64,000 bases of DNA from JAEYFP01 sp964566545 (GTDB lineage: Bacteria > Bacillota > Clostridia > Lachnospirales > Lachnospiraceae): positions 127,522 to 191,521 of the forward strand of contig CAZMIX010000001.1 in the NCBI GenBank assembly GCA_964566545.1, in the 5' to 3' direction. Below are positions 7,877 to 15,923 of this stretch, piece by piece. The position numbers were made by a program, and so were the translations under genes. The notes below the pieces were generated by a model. The model saw only the letters and a list, made by a program, of their open reading frames with translations, was not told the DNA's origin and did no database searches. The first letter of the stretch is position 1. Each line of letters opens with the position of its first letter.

Positions 7877-8779
7877 ATGAATCCGCTAAACTCTTTTATG
7901 CTTGAAAACAAACACGCCTCAGAGACCTCGCAGTCCGACCGTGTCATCGCAACGCCAACCCGGTTCGCTCAAAATAATTATTTCTATGTGCAGGAGGTCG
8001 GACGGTTAAAAAGTCTTGTTCCACATCTCGCAAAACGCCAGAATCTAAATTCCTTTTTGTTTTTCATTGTCCTTTCCGGCGAAGGAACGGTTACTTATGA
8101 CGGACAATCTTTTTACTTAGAGGAGGGGGGCTGTGCGTTTATCGATTGCAGCAAAAACTATTCTCATATTAGCAGCGAAGGCGCGCCGTGGGAACTTATG
8201 TGGGTTCACTTTTATGGGGCAAAAGCGCATGAATTCTACCAGCAATATCTCCGGCAAACAGGACAGGGAGTTTTTCGCGCTGTTTCCGTAGTTCCTTATG
8301 AACAGGCACTTTCCTCTCTGTTGCGCATCAACAAAGAGCATTCGACTATAACTGAACTGCAATCGAACAAATACATCACTGATATTATCACGCAATGTTT
8401 TCTTGAGACAAAAAGGGAGGATGCGGATGCGCCGGATAATTCGATAAGCATGAAGTTGAATCAAGTTCGTACTTATATCGACGCCAATTTCACAAATAAA
8501 GTGCTGCTTGAGGATCTCGCCAAGCAATTTTATATCAGTAAATATCACTTATCCCGTGAATTCAAAAAAGCGTACGGAATCACGATCGGCTCCTACCTCT
8601 TAAGCTGCCGGATCGGCCTCGCAAAACGTCTGCTCCGTTTCAGCGGCAAGCCCATCGAAGAGATCGCGATGCTGTGCGGCATTCCCGACACGAGCTATTT
8701 TACAAAGGTGTTCCGAAAATCCGAGCAAATGACCGCTTTGGAATACCGTAAAAAATGGGGCTCATCAATTTCCAAATAA
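7877..8779 (+). CDS. AraC-family transcriptional regulator
   Basis: A 300-residue regulator with an N-terminal cupin-type effector domain (about 45-160; 'GEGTVTYDGQSFYLEEGG') and a C-terminal pair of helix-turn-helix motifs (about 205-300; 'LAKQFYISKYHLSREFKK' and 'IAMLCGIPDTSYFTKVFRK'). This layout is typical of sugar-sensing AraC/RhaS/MsmR-like activators. The ATG at 7877 follows GGGAGG and excludes a longer frame that runs through the upstream repeats. No sugar-utilisation genes adjoin it, so the target is unknown; the repeats on both sides of the gene are candidate binding or transcript-folding elements. Confidence 0.9.
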   Translation: MNPLNSFMLENKHASETSQSDRVIATPTRFAQNNYFYVQEVGRLKSLVPHLAKRQNLNSFLFFIVLSGEGTVTYDGQSFYLEEGGCAFIDCSKNYSHISSEGAPWELMWVHFYGAKAHEFYQQYLRQTGQGVFRAVSVVPYEQALSSLLRINKEHSTITELQSNKYITDIITQCFLETKREDADAPDNSISMKLNQVRTYIDANFTNKVLLEDLAKQFYISKYHLSREFKKAYGITIGSYLLSCRIGLAKRLLRFSGKPIEEIAMLCGIPDTSYFTKVFRKSEQMTALEYRKKWGSSISK

Positions 8780-8805
8780 TCATAAGTTGTCATCGTTCCA
8801 GCCAC

Positions 8806-8963
8806 ATGATATAATGTCGACAGACATTATATCGCGCCGAAGCGAAGTGCGCATCAATTCATAATTTACAAAGTAAATTATGATATAATGTCGACAGACA
8901 TTATATCGCGCCGAAGCGAAGCGCGCATCAATTCATGATTTACTTTGTAAATCATGATATAAT
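8806..8963. repeat. Two tandem 74-bp repeats, each with two hairpins
   Basis: Copies at 8806-8879 and 8880-8953 plus a ten-base stub of a third. Each has a perfect 11-bp inverted repeat GATATAATGTC-GACA-GACATTATATC (8808-8833 and 8882-8907) and a second 11-bp hairpin (8859-8883 and 8933-8957). In the second hairpin an A-T pair in copy 1 (8863/8879) is a G-C pair in copy 2 (8937/8953), so pairing is kept, and the loop is AAA in one copy and TTT in the other. They lie between the AraC gene and the phosphatase gene and may end or tune transcription, or be a dispersed repeat. Confidence 0.85.
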
Positions 8964-9056
8964 ACTTCGGCAAGACAAAAATCAGACGATTCATTCTACA
9001 TGATACGGCGGGCACAGCAGCCGAAAAAACCAAAGGGAAGAAGGATTCAAAATACA

Positions 9057-9527
9057 ATGTCATTTTTTGAAGAATTGATTCATAACCGTATATTCCTCAT
9101 TGCTGCGGTCGGTTGGGCCGTCGCACAGATCTTGAAAACGATTATCAACTTTGGTTTTACTAGACAATTTGACCCCGAAAGACTGGTCGGTTCGGGTGGA
9201 ATGCCCAGCTCCCATTCCTCTACCGTATGCGCGCTTTCCATGGCGACCGCTCTGCAATACGGAGCCGGCTCCTTTGAGTTTGCCGTAACCGCCGTTCTTG
9301 CCATTATCGTTATGTATGATGCGAGAGGCGTCCGCAGAGAAACAGGAACTCAGGCCGTCGTTTTAAATCAGATCATGGACTATTTTTCCAACATAGAAAA
9401 CTCACCGCACAAAATGGAATTCACACAGGAAAAGCTGCAAGAACTTGTCGGACATACGCCCCTGCAAGTAGCCGCCGGAGCAATTCTCGGTGTCCTCATT
9501 GCAGTTTTCCTGTTTCCTAATTTATAG
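9057..9527 (+). CDS. Divergent PAP2-family membrane protein (YuiD-like)
   Basis: A 156-residue membrane protein of the 'divergent PAP2 / acid phosphatase-vanadium haloperoxidase-related' family. The family signature 'GGMPSSHSSTVCALS' occurs near residue 45, and 'MYDARGVRRETGTQA' near 85; the C-terminus is a membrane helix. The start at 9057 follows AAGGA; an upstream ATG at 9000 would add a basic extension with no support. The substrate of this family is not established; a role in lipid-linked phosphate metabolism is likely. It converges on rmlD, and the two coding ends overlap by 11 bases. Confidence 0.85.
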   Translation: MSFFEELIHNRIFLIAAVGWAVAQILKTIINFGFTRQFDPERLVGSGGMPSSHSSTVCALSMATALQYGAGSFEFAVTAVLAIIVMYDARGVRRETGTQAVVLNQIMDYFSNIENSPHKMEFTQEKLQELVGHTPLQVAAGAILGVLIAVFLFPNL

Positions 9528-10389
9528 CAGCAAAATATTCCGCAATCGCATCCTCCCACGTGGAGAACGAGAAATCCGTCGTCAGCTTGAACATGTAGTT
9601 TTCTAGCACGGAATAGGCGGGACGCCTTGCCGAATTTGGATTCAGCCTTATATACTCTTCTGTGGCGACCGGAACAACCTCCGTGGCCTTTCCTGCAAGT
9701 CTGAAAATCTCCTTTGTAAAATCAGCCCAACTGCACTGACCCTCGCAGGTACCGTGAAACAGCCCATAATTCTCGGTCGGAAGCAAGTAAGCGACCGCTT
9801 TTGCAAGCTCCGCCGCACTCGTCGGGGAACCAATCTGATCGTTTACGACCGTTATTTTGTCATGCGTCTCGGACAGCTTCAGCATTGTCTTAACAAAGTT
9901 CTTTCCATCGCCATACAGCCATGCCGTTCTGATAATAAAATAATCCTTTGCAAACTCCTTCACAAAATTTTCCCCGGCAAGCTTTGTAATGCCGTACATC
10001 GCTTTCGGGCCGACTGCGTCGAACTCCGTATATGGCCTTGTTCCGTCGCCCGCAAAGACATAATCCGTAGAAATATGCATCATTTTTGCGCCGGTCTTTG
10101 CTGAAGCAATGGCGATATTGCGTGCGCCGAGCGCATTGATTTTATAAGCGCCGTCCACCTGCACCTCACAGGCGTCCACAGCCGTATGCGCCGCACAGTT
10201 AATGACGGCATAAGGCTTTATCTCGCAAAACAGCTTCAGTACCATATCCAAATCGGTAATATCCAGATTGATCGTATCCGGCACACCGAAATCCGTGTTT
10301 ACCAGCTCGTATCCCGCATTGCCCGCATATAATTTGTTAATGGCACGTCCCAGCTGTCCGTTGCAGCCGGTCACAATAATTTTTTTCAT
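9517..10389 (-). CDS. rmlD: dTDP-4-dehydrorhamnose reductase
   Basis: Last step in dTDP-L-rhamnose synthesis. The 290-residue short-chain reductase starts with 'KKIIVTGCNGQLGRAI', has 'HISTDYVFAGDG' near residue 104 and the catalytic Y-x3-K in 'YGITKLAGENF' near 128, with the usual RmlD C-terminal substrate domain. The ATG at 10389 follows AGAGGGA; a TTG six bases earlier is less likely. The partners rmlA, rmlB and rmlC are not in this window, so the pathway must be completed elsewhere. It adds a second activated deoxysugar to the fucose made by gmd-fcl. Confidence 0.92.
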   Translation of the reverse strand: MKKIIVTGCNGQLGRAINKLYAGNAGYELVNTDFGVPDTINLDITDLDMVLKLFCEIKPYAVINCAAHTAVDACEVQVDGAYKINALGARNIAIASAKTGAKMMHISTDYVFAGDGTRPYTEFDAVGPKAMYGITKLAGENFVKEFAKDYFIIRTAWLYGDGKNFVKTMLKLSETHDKITVVNDQIGSPTSAAELAKAVAYLLPTENYGLFHGTCEGQCSWADFTKEIFRLAGKATEVVPVATEEYIRLNPNSARRPAYSVLENYMFKLTTDFSFSTWEDAIAEYFAAIN

Positions 10390-10526
10390 AAACAAGTCCC
10401 TCTTTCCGTCTTCTTAACACAATAGTTACTCTTTTCTCAATTCCTAAAATATAGTATACTGAAAGTAGCATTTATTTGCAAATACTATTATCTGATTAAT
10501 CGATTACAAACATCGGAGGCCGTTAC

Positions 10527-12059
10527 ATGAATGCTTATTTCAAAGAACACAAACAATTGCTGCCGGTTGCGGGAATATCGCTTCTGCATCTGGCCTTCAC
10601 ATTTTTTACGGACAGGCTCGTCTTTTTAGTTCCGCCATCAACCGGACTCACTGACTATCTCATCTGCAAGCTGCTGACTTATGCTGTTCTTTTTTTCTTC
10701 TATCTCGGTCTTTATCAGGTCATTATTGATAAAAATCATAAGGAAAATGCCTTTTTCCAAATTATTAAATGTGCGCTGCCCTATCTGCTCGTGCTCGCCG
10801 TAATCCTGATTATCAAGCTGCCCTCCGGTTATCTCAGCAATGACGAAACGCTAATCTATGACGCAGCCGTTTCCCTCGAACATTATACATGGTTTTATTA
10901 TATCACGACCTATTATTACATCATTTCCCTTATGCTGATTCCGCACTATCTCGGGCCGATTTTCATTAAGGTACTGATTCAGTTCCTCGTAGTTGGCTAT
11001 GTCGTATATCGCACAAAAAAAGTACTTGGCGGCAAATATGGAAATTGGATCCATCTGCTGTTCCTGCTCTATCCGGTTATCGCCTACACAACGAGCGCAC
11101 ACCGGCTTCCGGTTTATTATCTGTTATATCTTGTGCTGATTACGACCTTATTATTTGATTTGCTGGAAAAAAAAGAGGCGAATAAGGTGACGCTTTTCTG
11201 GCTTCTGTTTCTTGGCACAGTCTTAACGCAGTGGCGCACAGAGGGCATCTATCTTGCCGTTCTCGTGCCCCTTCTGCTGTTTCTTGTATACAAAAATATC
11301 CGTACCAAAAAAGCAGCCTTCTTTGTGATTGCCTCTTCACTGCTTTTGCAATATGTTATTTCCATTCCGCAAAACGGATTTGCCGCAGATAATCTGGACG
11401 CGGCGGCGGACGACCGCATGAAACCCTTCTACGCCTATACGATCACAAATATGTACCGGAATGGTTTGGATTTTGAGAAAAATGCGGCTGATCTCGCCAT
11501 CGTGGACAAGTATCTTTCGCTGGAAACAATTGCCGCAATCAACGACTATTATGGAGATATTAATTATGAGGATGTTTTGATTTTATATCAGCAGGGTTAT
11601 GTCGGCACGCGCCCCGAAGCCACACTTGAAGATTTCGGCAACTATACATCGGCGTTAAAGCATATTTTTATCAACAATCCGGACGTCTTTTTCAAAACAC
11701 GCTGGGGAGCCTTCTGCTACGCCGCACTTCCGTTTAAAATTTCGTTTGAGGGATTCGGTCTCCGCCAACTGATCAGTTTTGGCATCAGTGTCGTGAAAAC
11801 GGTTTCCTACAATTTGTTCTTCCCGCTTTTCATCACCTTTCTGCTGTGCCTTTACTCGCTATTTAAAAGGCGCTGGTTCACCTTCTTCACAACAGGCGGC
11901 CTGCTCGCCCACTGGTTTATCGTATTTATTTTAGCGCCCGCTTCCTATTTTAAATATTATTTTCCGGTATATAGTATCGCTTATTTCTACGTGCTGCTAA
12001 TTATTTTGCAATGGTTCTATAACCGGAAGCAGGAGGAGAAGGTCGAGTTTTTGGCATAG
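10527..12059 (+). CDS. GT-C-like polytopic membrane protein
   Basis: A 510-residue protein with about ten to twelve membrane helices. After the first helices a loop reads 'SNDETLIYDAAV' (about 111-122), an acid-rich extracytoplasmic loop of the kind GT-C glycosyltransferases use for the catalytic base; a large soluble insertion follows at about 285-390. GGAGG precedes the ATG. The function is inferred as lipid-linked sugar transfer to a surface glycan, consistent with rmlD next to it and gmd-fcl nearby, but no specific family could be assigned. The MerR gene follows after 17 bases, so the two may share a transcript. Confidence 0.65.
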   Translation: MNAYFKEHKQLLPVAGISLLHLAFTFFTDRLVFLVPPSTGLTDYLICKLLTYAVLFFFYLGLYQVIIDKNHKENAFFQIIKCALPYLLVLAVILIIKLPSGYLSNDETLIYDAAVSLEHYTWFYYITTYYYIISLMLIPHYLGPIFIKVLIQFLVVGYVVYRTKKVLGGKYGNWIHLLFLLYPVIAYTTSAHRLPVYYLLYLVLITTLLFDLLEKKEANKVTLFWLLFLGTVLTQWRTEGIYLAVLVPLLLFLVYKNIRTKKAAFFVIASSLLLQYVISIPQNGFAADNLDAAADDRMKPFYAYTITNMYRNGLDFEKNAADLAIVDKYLSLETIAAINDYYGDINYEDVLILYQQGYVGTRPEATLEDFGNYTSALKHIFINNPDVFFKTRWGAFCYAALPFKISFEGFGLRQLISFGISVVKTVSYNLFFPLFITFLLCLYSLFKRRWFTFFTTGGLLAHWFIVFILAPASYFKYYFPVYSIAYFYVLLIILQWFYNRKQEEKVEFLA

Positions 12060-12076
12060 CCGGATGAGGTGGAAAA

Positions 12077-12892
12077 ATGTTTAAGATAGGAGAATTTTCA
12101 AGACTGACACAGGTGACAATTCGTATGCTCCGGTACTATGACGAGACGGGGCTATTAAAGCCGGCGAAAATTGATCCATGGACAGGATATCGATTGTATT
12201 CAATTGAGCAGCTGCCTGTTTTAAATAAAATTATCTATCTGCGCGACAGTGGTTTTCAGGTTGCCGAAATTGCCTTTGCCCTCGCCTGTCAAGACGACGC
12301 TTCGCTCCTCAGGCAGCTTGATGAAAAGTATGTGGAAATTGAACATATAATTAAAGTCGAACGAGAAAAGCTTGGAAAAATAGAGCTTGCCAGAAAGAAG
12401 CTCATAAATGATAAAAATGAACTGCATTATCAAATTTCTATCAGATCCATTCCCGGCTGTCAGGTTCTTTCTTTGCGCAGAATCATATCCGATTACTATG
12501 CGGAAGGAGATCTCTGGAAGGAATTATCCACATTTGCCCAACAGCAGAAAATATCGGTTATAGAGCCTACCTTTTCTCTCTATCACGATACGGAATACAA
12601 AGAAACAAATGTCGATGTCGAGCTATGTGCCCCCATACAAACAAGGGGACGAAGCACGGGCGACTTTGTATACCGTGATATCGAACCGGTGCCATCCATG
12701 GCCTGTATGATGGTATATGGCTCATTTTCTAACATCGCCGGCGCGTATCTGGCATTTGCCGCATGGCTGCAAAAAAATGAGCAATATCAAATGTTTGATC
12801 CGACCCGCCAAATCGTACACCGTGGACCATGGAACGAGAACAATCCGGAAAACTACTTAACTGAAATCCAAATACCCCTACAGATTTTGTAA
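12077..12892 (+). CDS. MerR-family regulator with GyrI-like effector domain
   Basis: A 271-residue regulator. Residues 1-70 are the MerR winged helix-turn-helix ('MFKIGEFSRLTQVTIRMLRYY', starting at residue 1, is the canonical opening), then a coiled-coil of about 80-115, then a C-terminal domain of about 150 residues resembling the GyrI-like/BmrR multidrug-binding domain ('YHDTEYKETNVDVELCAPI'). Such proteins bind small hydrophobic ligands and twist promoters that have an overlong spacer. Exactly that kind of promoter lies 33 bases after its stop, in front of trmO, and is its most probable target. GAGGTGG precedes the ATG. Confidence 0.9.
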   Translation: MFKIGEFSRLTQVTIRMLRYYDETGLLKPAKIDPWTGYRLYSIEQLPVLNKIIYLRDSGFQVAEIAFALACQDDASLLRQLDEKYVEIEHIIKVEREKLGKIELARKKLINDKNELHYQISIRSIPGCQVLSLRRIISDYYAEGDLWKELSTFAQQQKISVIEPTFSLYHDTEYKETNVDVELCAPIQTRGRSTGDFVYRDIEPVPSMACMMVYGSFSNIAGAYLAFAAWLQKNEQYQMFDPTRQIVHRGPWNENNPENYLTEIQIPLQIL

Positions 12893-12925
12893 TTTATCAC
12901 CCTTTATAAAATAAATTTTTTTTTC

Positions 12926-12956
12926 TTGACCCTCCCATAATGTGAGGGTCTATATT
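12926..12956 (+). promoter_or_regulatory. MerR-type promoter/operator of trmO
   Basis: TTGACC (12926-12931) and TATATT (12951-12956) are separated by 19 bases, too long for normal sigma-A recognition, and the spacer contains the dyad GACCCTC (12928-12934) / GAGGGTC (12944-12950). The long spacer with a dyad in it is the hallmark of promoters remodelled by MerR-family activators such as BmrR and CueR. The adjacent MerR gene is the obvious regulator. Confidence 0.85.
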
Positions 12957-12989
12957 TTACTTATCAACTACAGAAACGGAGGAAGCAAC

Positions 12990-13466
12990 ATGAGTAATTT
13001 TACAGTACATTCGATTGGAAGGGTGCATAACGACGAAAACGGAGTATTTATTGAGGTGGACAAAAACTATCTGCCGGCTCTGCAGGCATTAGAAGGCTTC
13101 AGCCATATTAATGTCCTATGGTGGTTCAGCAATTTTGATGATGTACAATTCCGCTCAACCCTGAAAACTGAGCGTCCCTACAAAGGTGCTCCGGCGGTCA
13201 TGGGAATCTTCTCCACAAGATCACCTATACGTCCGAATCCGATTGCACTGACTGCGGCAGAGGTCATTCACATTGACCATGAAAACGGCCTCATCCAAAT
13301 CGCTTATATTGATGCCGATAACGATACTCCCGTGCTCGATATAAAGCCCTATACACCAAGCCTCGATCGAATCGAAGCTCCCGAGGTTCCCGCATGGTGC
13401 GCCCATTGGCCGAAAAGCACGGAAGAATCAGCCTCCTTTGCATGGGAAAATGAATTTCTGTTTTAA
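12990..13466 (+). CDS. trmO: TrmO-type tRNA m6t6A37 methyltransferase
   Basis: A 158-residue SAM-dependent enzyme of the TrmO/YaeB (VirR) beta-barrel family, which methylates N6 of threonylcarbamoyladenosine at position 37 of tRNA-Thr. The core motif 'IFSTRSPIRPNPIALT' lies near residues 70-85 and 'DNDTPVLDIKPYTPSLD' near 110-127, both family hallmarks. The ATG at 12990 follows GGAGG. This is a short form made of the core barrel only; E. coli TrmO has an extra C-terminal domain, so the exact substrate is less certain. It stands alone under a MerR-type promoter, an unusual control for a tRNA-modification gene. Confidence 0.85.
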   Translation: MSNFTVHSIGRVHNDENGVFIEVDKNYLPALQALEGFSHINVLWWFSNFDDVQFRSTLKTERPYKGAPAVMGIFSTRSPIRPNPIALTAAEVIHIDHENGLIQIAYIDADNDTPVLDIKPYTPSLDRIEAPEVPAWCAHWPKSTEESASFAWENEFLF

Positions 13467-13473
13467 TACAAAT

Positions 13474-13501
13474 CGGAGGCAGTCATATCAGACCGCCTCC
13501 G
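13474..13501. terminator. Bidirectional hairpin between trmO and leuA
   Basis: Perfect seven-base stem CGGAGGC / GCCTCCG with a 14-base loop, lying between two converging genes. T-rich but not continuous T tracts follow on both strands, so it probably serves as a shared terminator. Confidence 0.65.
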
Positions 13502-13521
13502 TAATTTATTGATTATTTATT

Positions 13522-15198
13522 TTACACTAGCAACCCAAGCCGGTTAATCGCGCTAAAAATCGCGCGAACGGATGCACGGGTGATATTGGAACTGACACCG
13601 ACACCGTAGGTTACTCTGCCGTCCTCCGCATTAAGCAGATGAATATAGGCAGCAGCCTGTGCGTTGGAACCTCCCTGTAATGCGTGCTCCTCATAATCAA
13701 GTACCTTGACGTTAATGCCAAGCTTTTCCCGCAGCCCTCGCTGTACGGCGTCAATCGGTCCGTTGCCGACCGACTCGAAGAAATCCTCCTTGCCGCAGTA
13801 GGTATATGTCAGAGTAATATGGGTATCAAACTCAGAATCGACCGCATCGCTCCTATCATCCACTTTCAGCTTTCTGAAGTGCAAAGGTTCTTTCCTTTCG
13901 ATGTAGTTTTCCCTAAAGGACGCCATAATTTCTTCCGGCGACACCTCGCCCTGCTTCTCAGTCTGCAGCTGAATCACATTTGCAAACTCTTTATGCATAC
14001 CCTTCGGCAGCTTGAAGCCAAAATAAGTATCCATAACAAATGCGACGCCGCCCTTGCCGGACTGGGAATTGATTCTGACGATCGGCTCGTAATCCCGCCC
14101 GATATCCGAAGGGTCAATCGGTAAATACGGCACCTGCCAAATTTCCTGTTCCCGCTCCTTCATCGCCTTGACACCTTTGTTGATCGCATCCTGATGGGAA
14201 CCGGAAAAAGCGGTAAATACAAGCTTGCCTGCATAGGGATGCCTGTCGCTTACCGGCATCTTGCAGCAGCGCTCATAAACCTCAATAATTTCATTGATAT
14301 GCTCTAAGCCCAGGTTCGGGTCGACTCCTTGAGAAAACATATTGTAGGCAACATTCAAAAGATCAACATTTCCCGTACGCTCGCCGTTTCCAAACAAAGT
14401 GCCTTCCACCCGGTCAGCTCCCGCAAGCAATGCAAGTTCGGTCGCCGCAATGCCGGTGCCCCTGTCATTGTGCGGATGGACGCTCAAAACAATGCTTTCC
14501 CGATCCTGAAAATGCTTATTCATCCATTCGATCTGATCCGCATAGACATTCGGTGTATTGCATTCTACCGTCGCAGGCAGATTAATAATGATCGGATTTT
14601 CCTTTGTGGCGCCCCATTCCTTCTGTACTGCCGTACAGATATCCAGTGCAAAGTCCACTTCTGTACCGGTAAAGCTCTCCGGCGAGTATTCGAGCATAAT
14701 ATTTCCCTCAAACGCCGCAGATCGTTCCTTCACCATCTTCGTCGCATCTATCGCGATTTCAATGATATCAGCCCTGTCCATGCCAAAGACGACATCTCTT
14801 TGCAGGGTTGAAGTGGAATTATAAATATGAACGATTACATTTTTAATTCCCTGAATGGATTCAAATGTCCTGTCGATCAGCTCTGCACGGCATTGTGTCA
14901 ACACCTGCACCCGCACATCATCCGGAATCATCCTGCGATCGACAAGCTGACGCAGAAAATCAAATTCTATCTGGGAAGCTGCCGGAAATCCGATTTCAAT
15001 CTCCTTAAAACCGAGCTTCAACAGAAGCTCAAACATTTCCATTTTCTCTTCCACGATCATGGGATCAATCAATGCCTGATTGCCGTCCCTCAAATCCACA
15101 CTGCACCAGACCGGTGCCTTTGTAATCTCCTTATTCGGCCATTCTCTTTCTTTATAATCTATGACCGGAGTCTTTTGATATCTCTTATAATTTAACAT
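13522..15198 (-). CDS. leuA: 2-isopropylmalate synthase
   Basis: Condenses acetyl-CoA with 2-ketoisovalerate, the first committed step to leucine. At 558 residues it is the long, fungal/actinobacterial-like type of LeuA. The catalytic barrel carries 'SVDLRDGNQAL' (33-43) and the metal-binding 'SVHPHNDRGTG'; after residue 440 comes the regulatory domain that binds leucine ('GNGPIDAVQRGL' and 'VSSNITRASVRA'). GGAGG precedes the ATG. It has its own promoter at 15440-15468 and an unusually long leader. No other leu genes adjoin it. Confidence 0.95.
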   Translation of the reverse strand: MLNYKRYQKTPVIDYKEREWPNKEITKAPVWCSVDLRDGNQALIDPMIVEEKMEMFELLLKLGFKEIEIGFPAASQIEFDFLRQLVDRRMIPDDVRVQVLTQCRAELIDRTFESIQGIKNVIVHIYNSTSTLQRDVVFGMDRADIIEIAIDATKMVKERSAAFEGNIMLEYSPESFTGTEVDFALDICTAVQKEWGATKENPIIINLPATVECNTPNVYADQIEWMNKHFQDRESIVLSVHPHNDRGTGIAATELALLAGADRVEGTLFGNGERTGNVDLLNVAYNMFSQGVDPNLGLEHINEIIEVYERCCKMPVSDRHPYAGKLVFTAFSGSHQDAINKGVKAMKEREQEIWQVPYLPIDPSDIGRDYEPIVRINSQSGKGGVAFVMDTYFGFKLPKGMHKEFANVIQLQTEKQGEVSPEEIMASFRENYIERKEPLHFRKLKVDDRSDAVDSEFDTHITLTYTYCGKEDFFESVGNGPIDAVQRGLREKLGINVKVLDYEEHALQGGSNAQAAAYIHLLNAEDGRVTYGVGVSSNITRASVRAIFSAINRLGLLV

Positions 15199-15433
15199 TT
15201 ACCGTATCCTCCATTTGCTATCATTTAATATATACACGCCTCCCGCATGCATGCGCATTCGGGTTATTCAGGCACGGGAAGGTTTCCCCGTAAACTTCCC
15301 TTCACAGCCTTCTACAAGCTTTGGAGTCGGTAAATCACGCTGTATTTTACAATAATCGATAATTTGTTTCTGACTATTCTTTTAGCCCCATTCTCATCCA
15401 CTTCTTTCTTAAAATATATCAATTTTGCTAATG
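15199..15433 (-). promoter_or_regulatory. Structured 5' leader of leuA
   Basis: About 235 bases separate the predicted transcription start (near 15433) from the leuA ATG. The leader holds two GC-rich hairpins: AGGC...GGGAAG / CTTCCC...GCCT at 15270-15310 and CCCG...CGGG with an inner pairing at 15242-15263, the latter 35 bases before the ATG. A seven-codon frame (MRMGLKE) with one rare CTA leucine codon starts near 15398. No T-box sequence (AGGGTGGNACCGCG) was seen. Leucine-responsive attenuation is plausible but not shown. Confidence 0.45.
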
Positions 15434-15439
15434 AGGTAT

Positions 15440-15468
15440 ATTATACATGATAGCTTTTGAAAATGCAA
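15440..15468 (-). promoter_or_regulatory. Sigma-A type promoter of leuA
   Basis: On the minus strand TTGCAT (15468-15463), 17-base spacer, perfect TATAAT (15445-15440). It begins directly after the HPr terminator, as expected for two separate minus-strand units. Confidence 0.75.
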
Positions 15469-15470
15469 CT

Positions 15471-15504
15471 ATAAAAGGATCCATCCACAGATCGATCCTT
15501 TTAT
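15471..15504 (-). terminator. Rho-independent terminator of the HPr gene
   Basis: Perfect 11-base stem ATAAAAGGATC / GATCCTTTTAT with a 12-base loop, 27 bases after the HPr stop; on the minus strand the stem ends in TTTTAT. Confidence 0.8.
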
Positions 15505-15530
15505 CATTTCTCCTATATGTAGGTTGACTG

Positions 15531-15794
15531 CTATTCACCCAAACCATTTTCAATTGCTTCCACCAATGTCTGTAAGGCTTCCCTTTCATCTTCACCTTCA
15601 CAGACAAATTCAACTTCATCCCCGCACTTTACACATGCGCCCAAGACGCTCAATACACTTTTGGCGTTTGCCGTGCTTTCACGGAAATTAAAAGTGATCA
15701 AAGACTTAAACTGCATTGCTTCCTTGCAAAGGATTCCAGCCGGCCTTAAGTGCAAACCCGTAGGATTCTTGATTATCACCTTCTGGCTCACCAT
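15531..15794 (-). CDS. ptsH: HPr-family phosphocarrier protein
   Basis: An 87-residue HPr. The phosphotransfer site 'NPTGLHLRPAG' puts His at residue 15, and 'KSVLSVLGA' puts Ser at residue 46, the position phosphorylated by HPr kinase in Gram-positive bacteria for catabolite repression. Both residues being present argues for a true HPr rather than Crh. The ATG at 15794 follows GGAGG; an earlier in-frame ATG at 15815 would put that site inside the gene. It is a single-gene unit with its own promoter and terminator, apart from ptsI. Confidence 0.9.
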   Translation of the reverse strand: MVSQKVIIKNPTGLHLRPAGILCKEAMQFKSLITFNFRESTANAKSVLSVLGACVKCGDEVEFVCEGEDEREALQTLVEAIENGLGE

Positions 15795-15847
15795 ATCGTA
15801 ACGACCTCCATTCATTATTCAAGTTGTAAATCTAACCCGCTATCGCG

Positions 15848-15876
15848 ATTATAGCATTATTTGTACAAAATCACAA
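15848..15876 (-). promoter_or_regulatory. Sigma-A type promoter of the HPr gene
   Basis: On the minus strand TTGTGA (15876-15871), 17-base spacer, TATAAT (15853-15848), about 55 bases before the HPr start. It lies just downstream of glmM, for which no clear terminator was seen. Confidence 0.75.
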
Positions 15877-15923
15877 GCATTTTAGGTATTTTTATACTTT
15901 TTTTATACATTTTAACAACAATT

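Noticed and set aside
7723..7905. A 60-codon frame encoding a duplicated peptide upstream of the AraC gene
   Set aside because: It has no ribosome site, runs through two direct DNA repeats and overlaps the true start of the AraC gene; the peptide repeat is a by-product of the DNA repeat.
12926..12956. An ordinary sigma-A promoter for trmO
   Set aside because: The spacer is 19 bases, not 17, and contains a perfect seven-base dyad, which fits MerR-type control better.
15270..15310. A T-box riboswitch upstream of leuA
   Set aside because: The conserved T-box sequence is absent on either strand of the leader, and no terminator with a T run precedes the leuA start.
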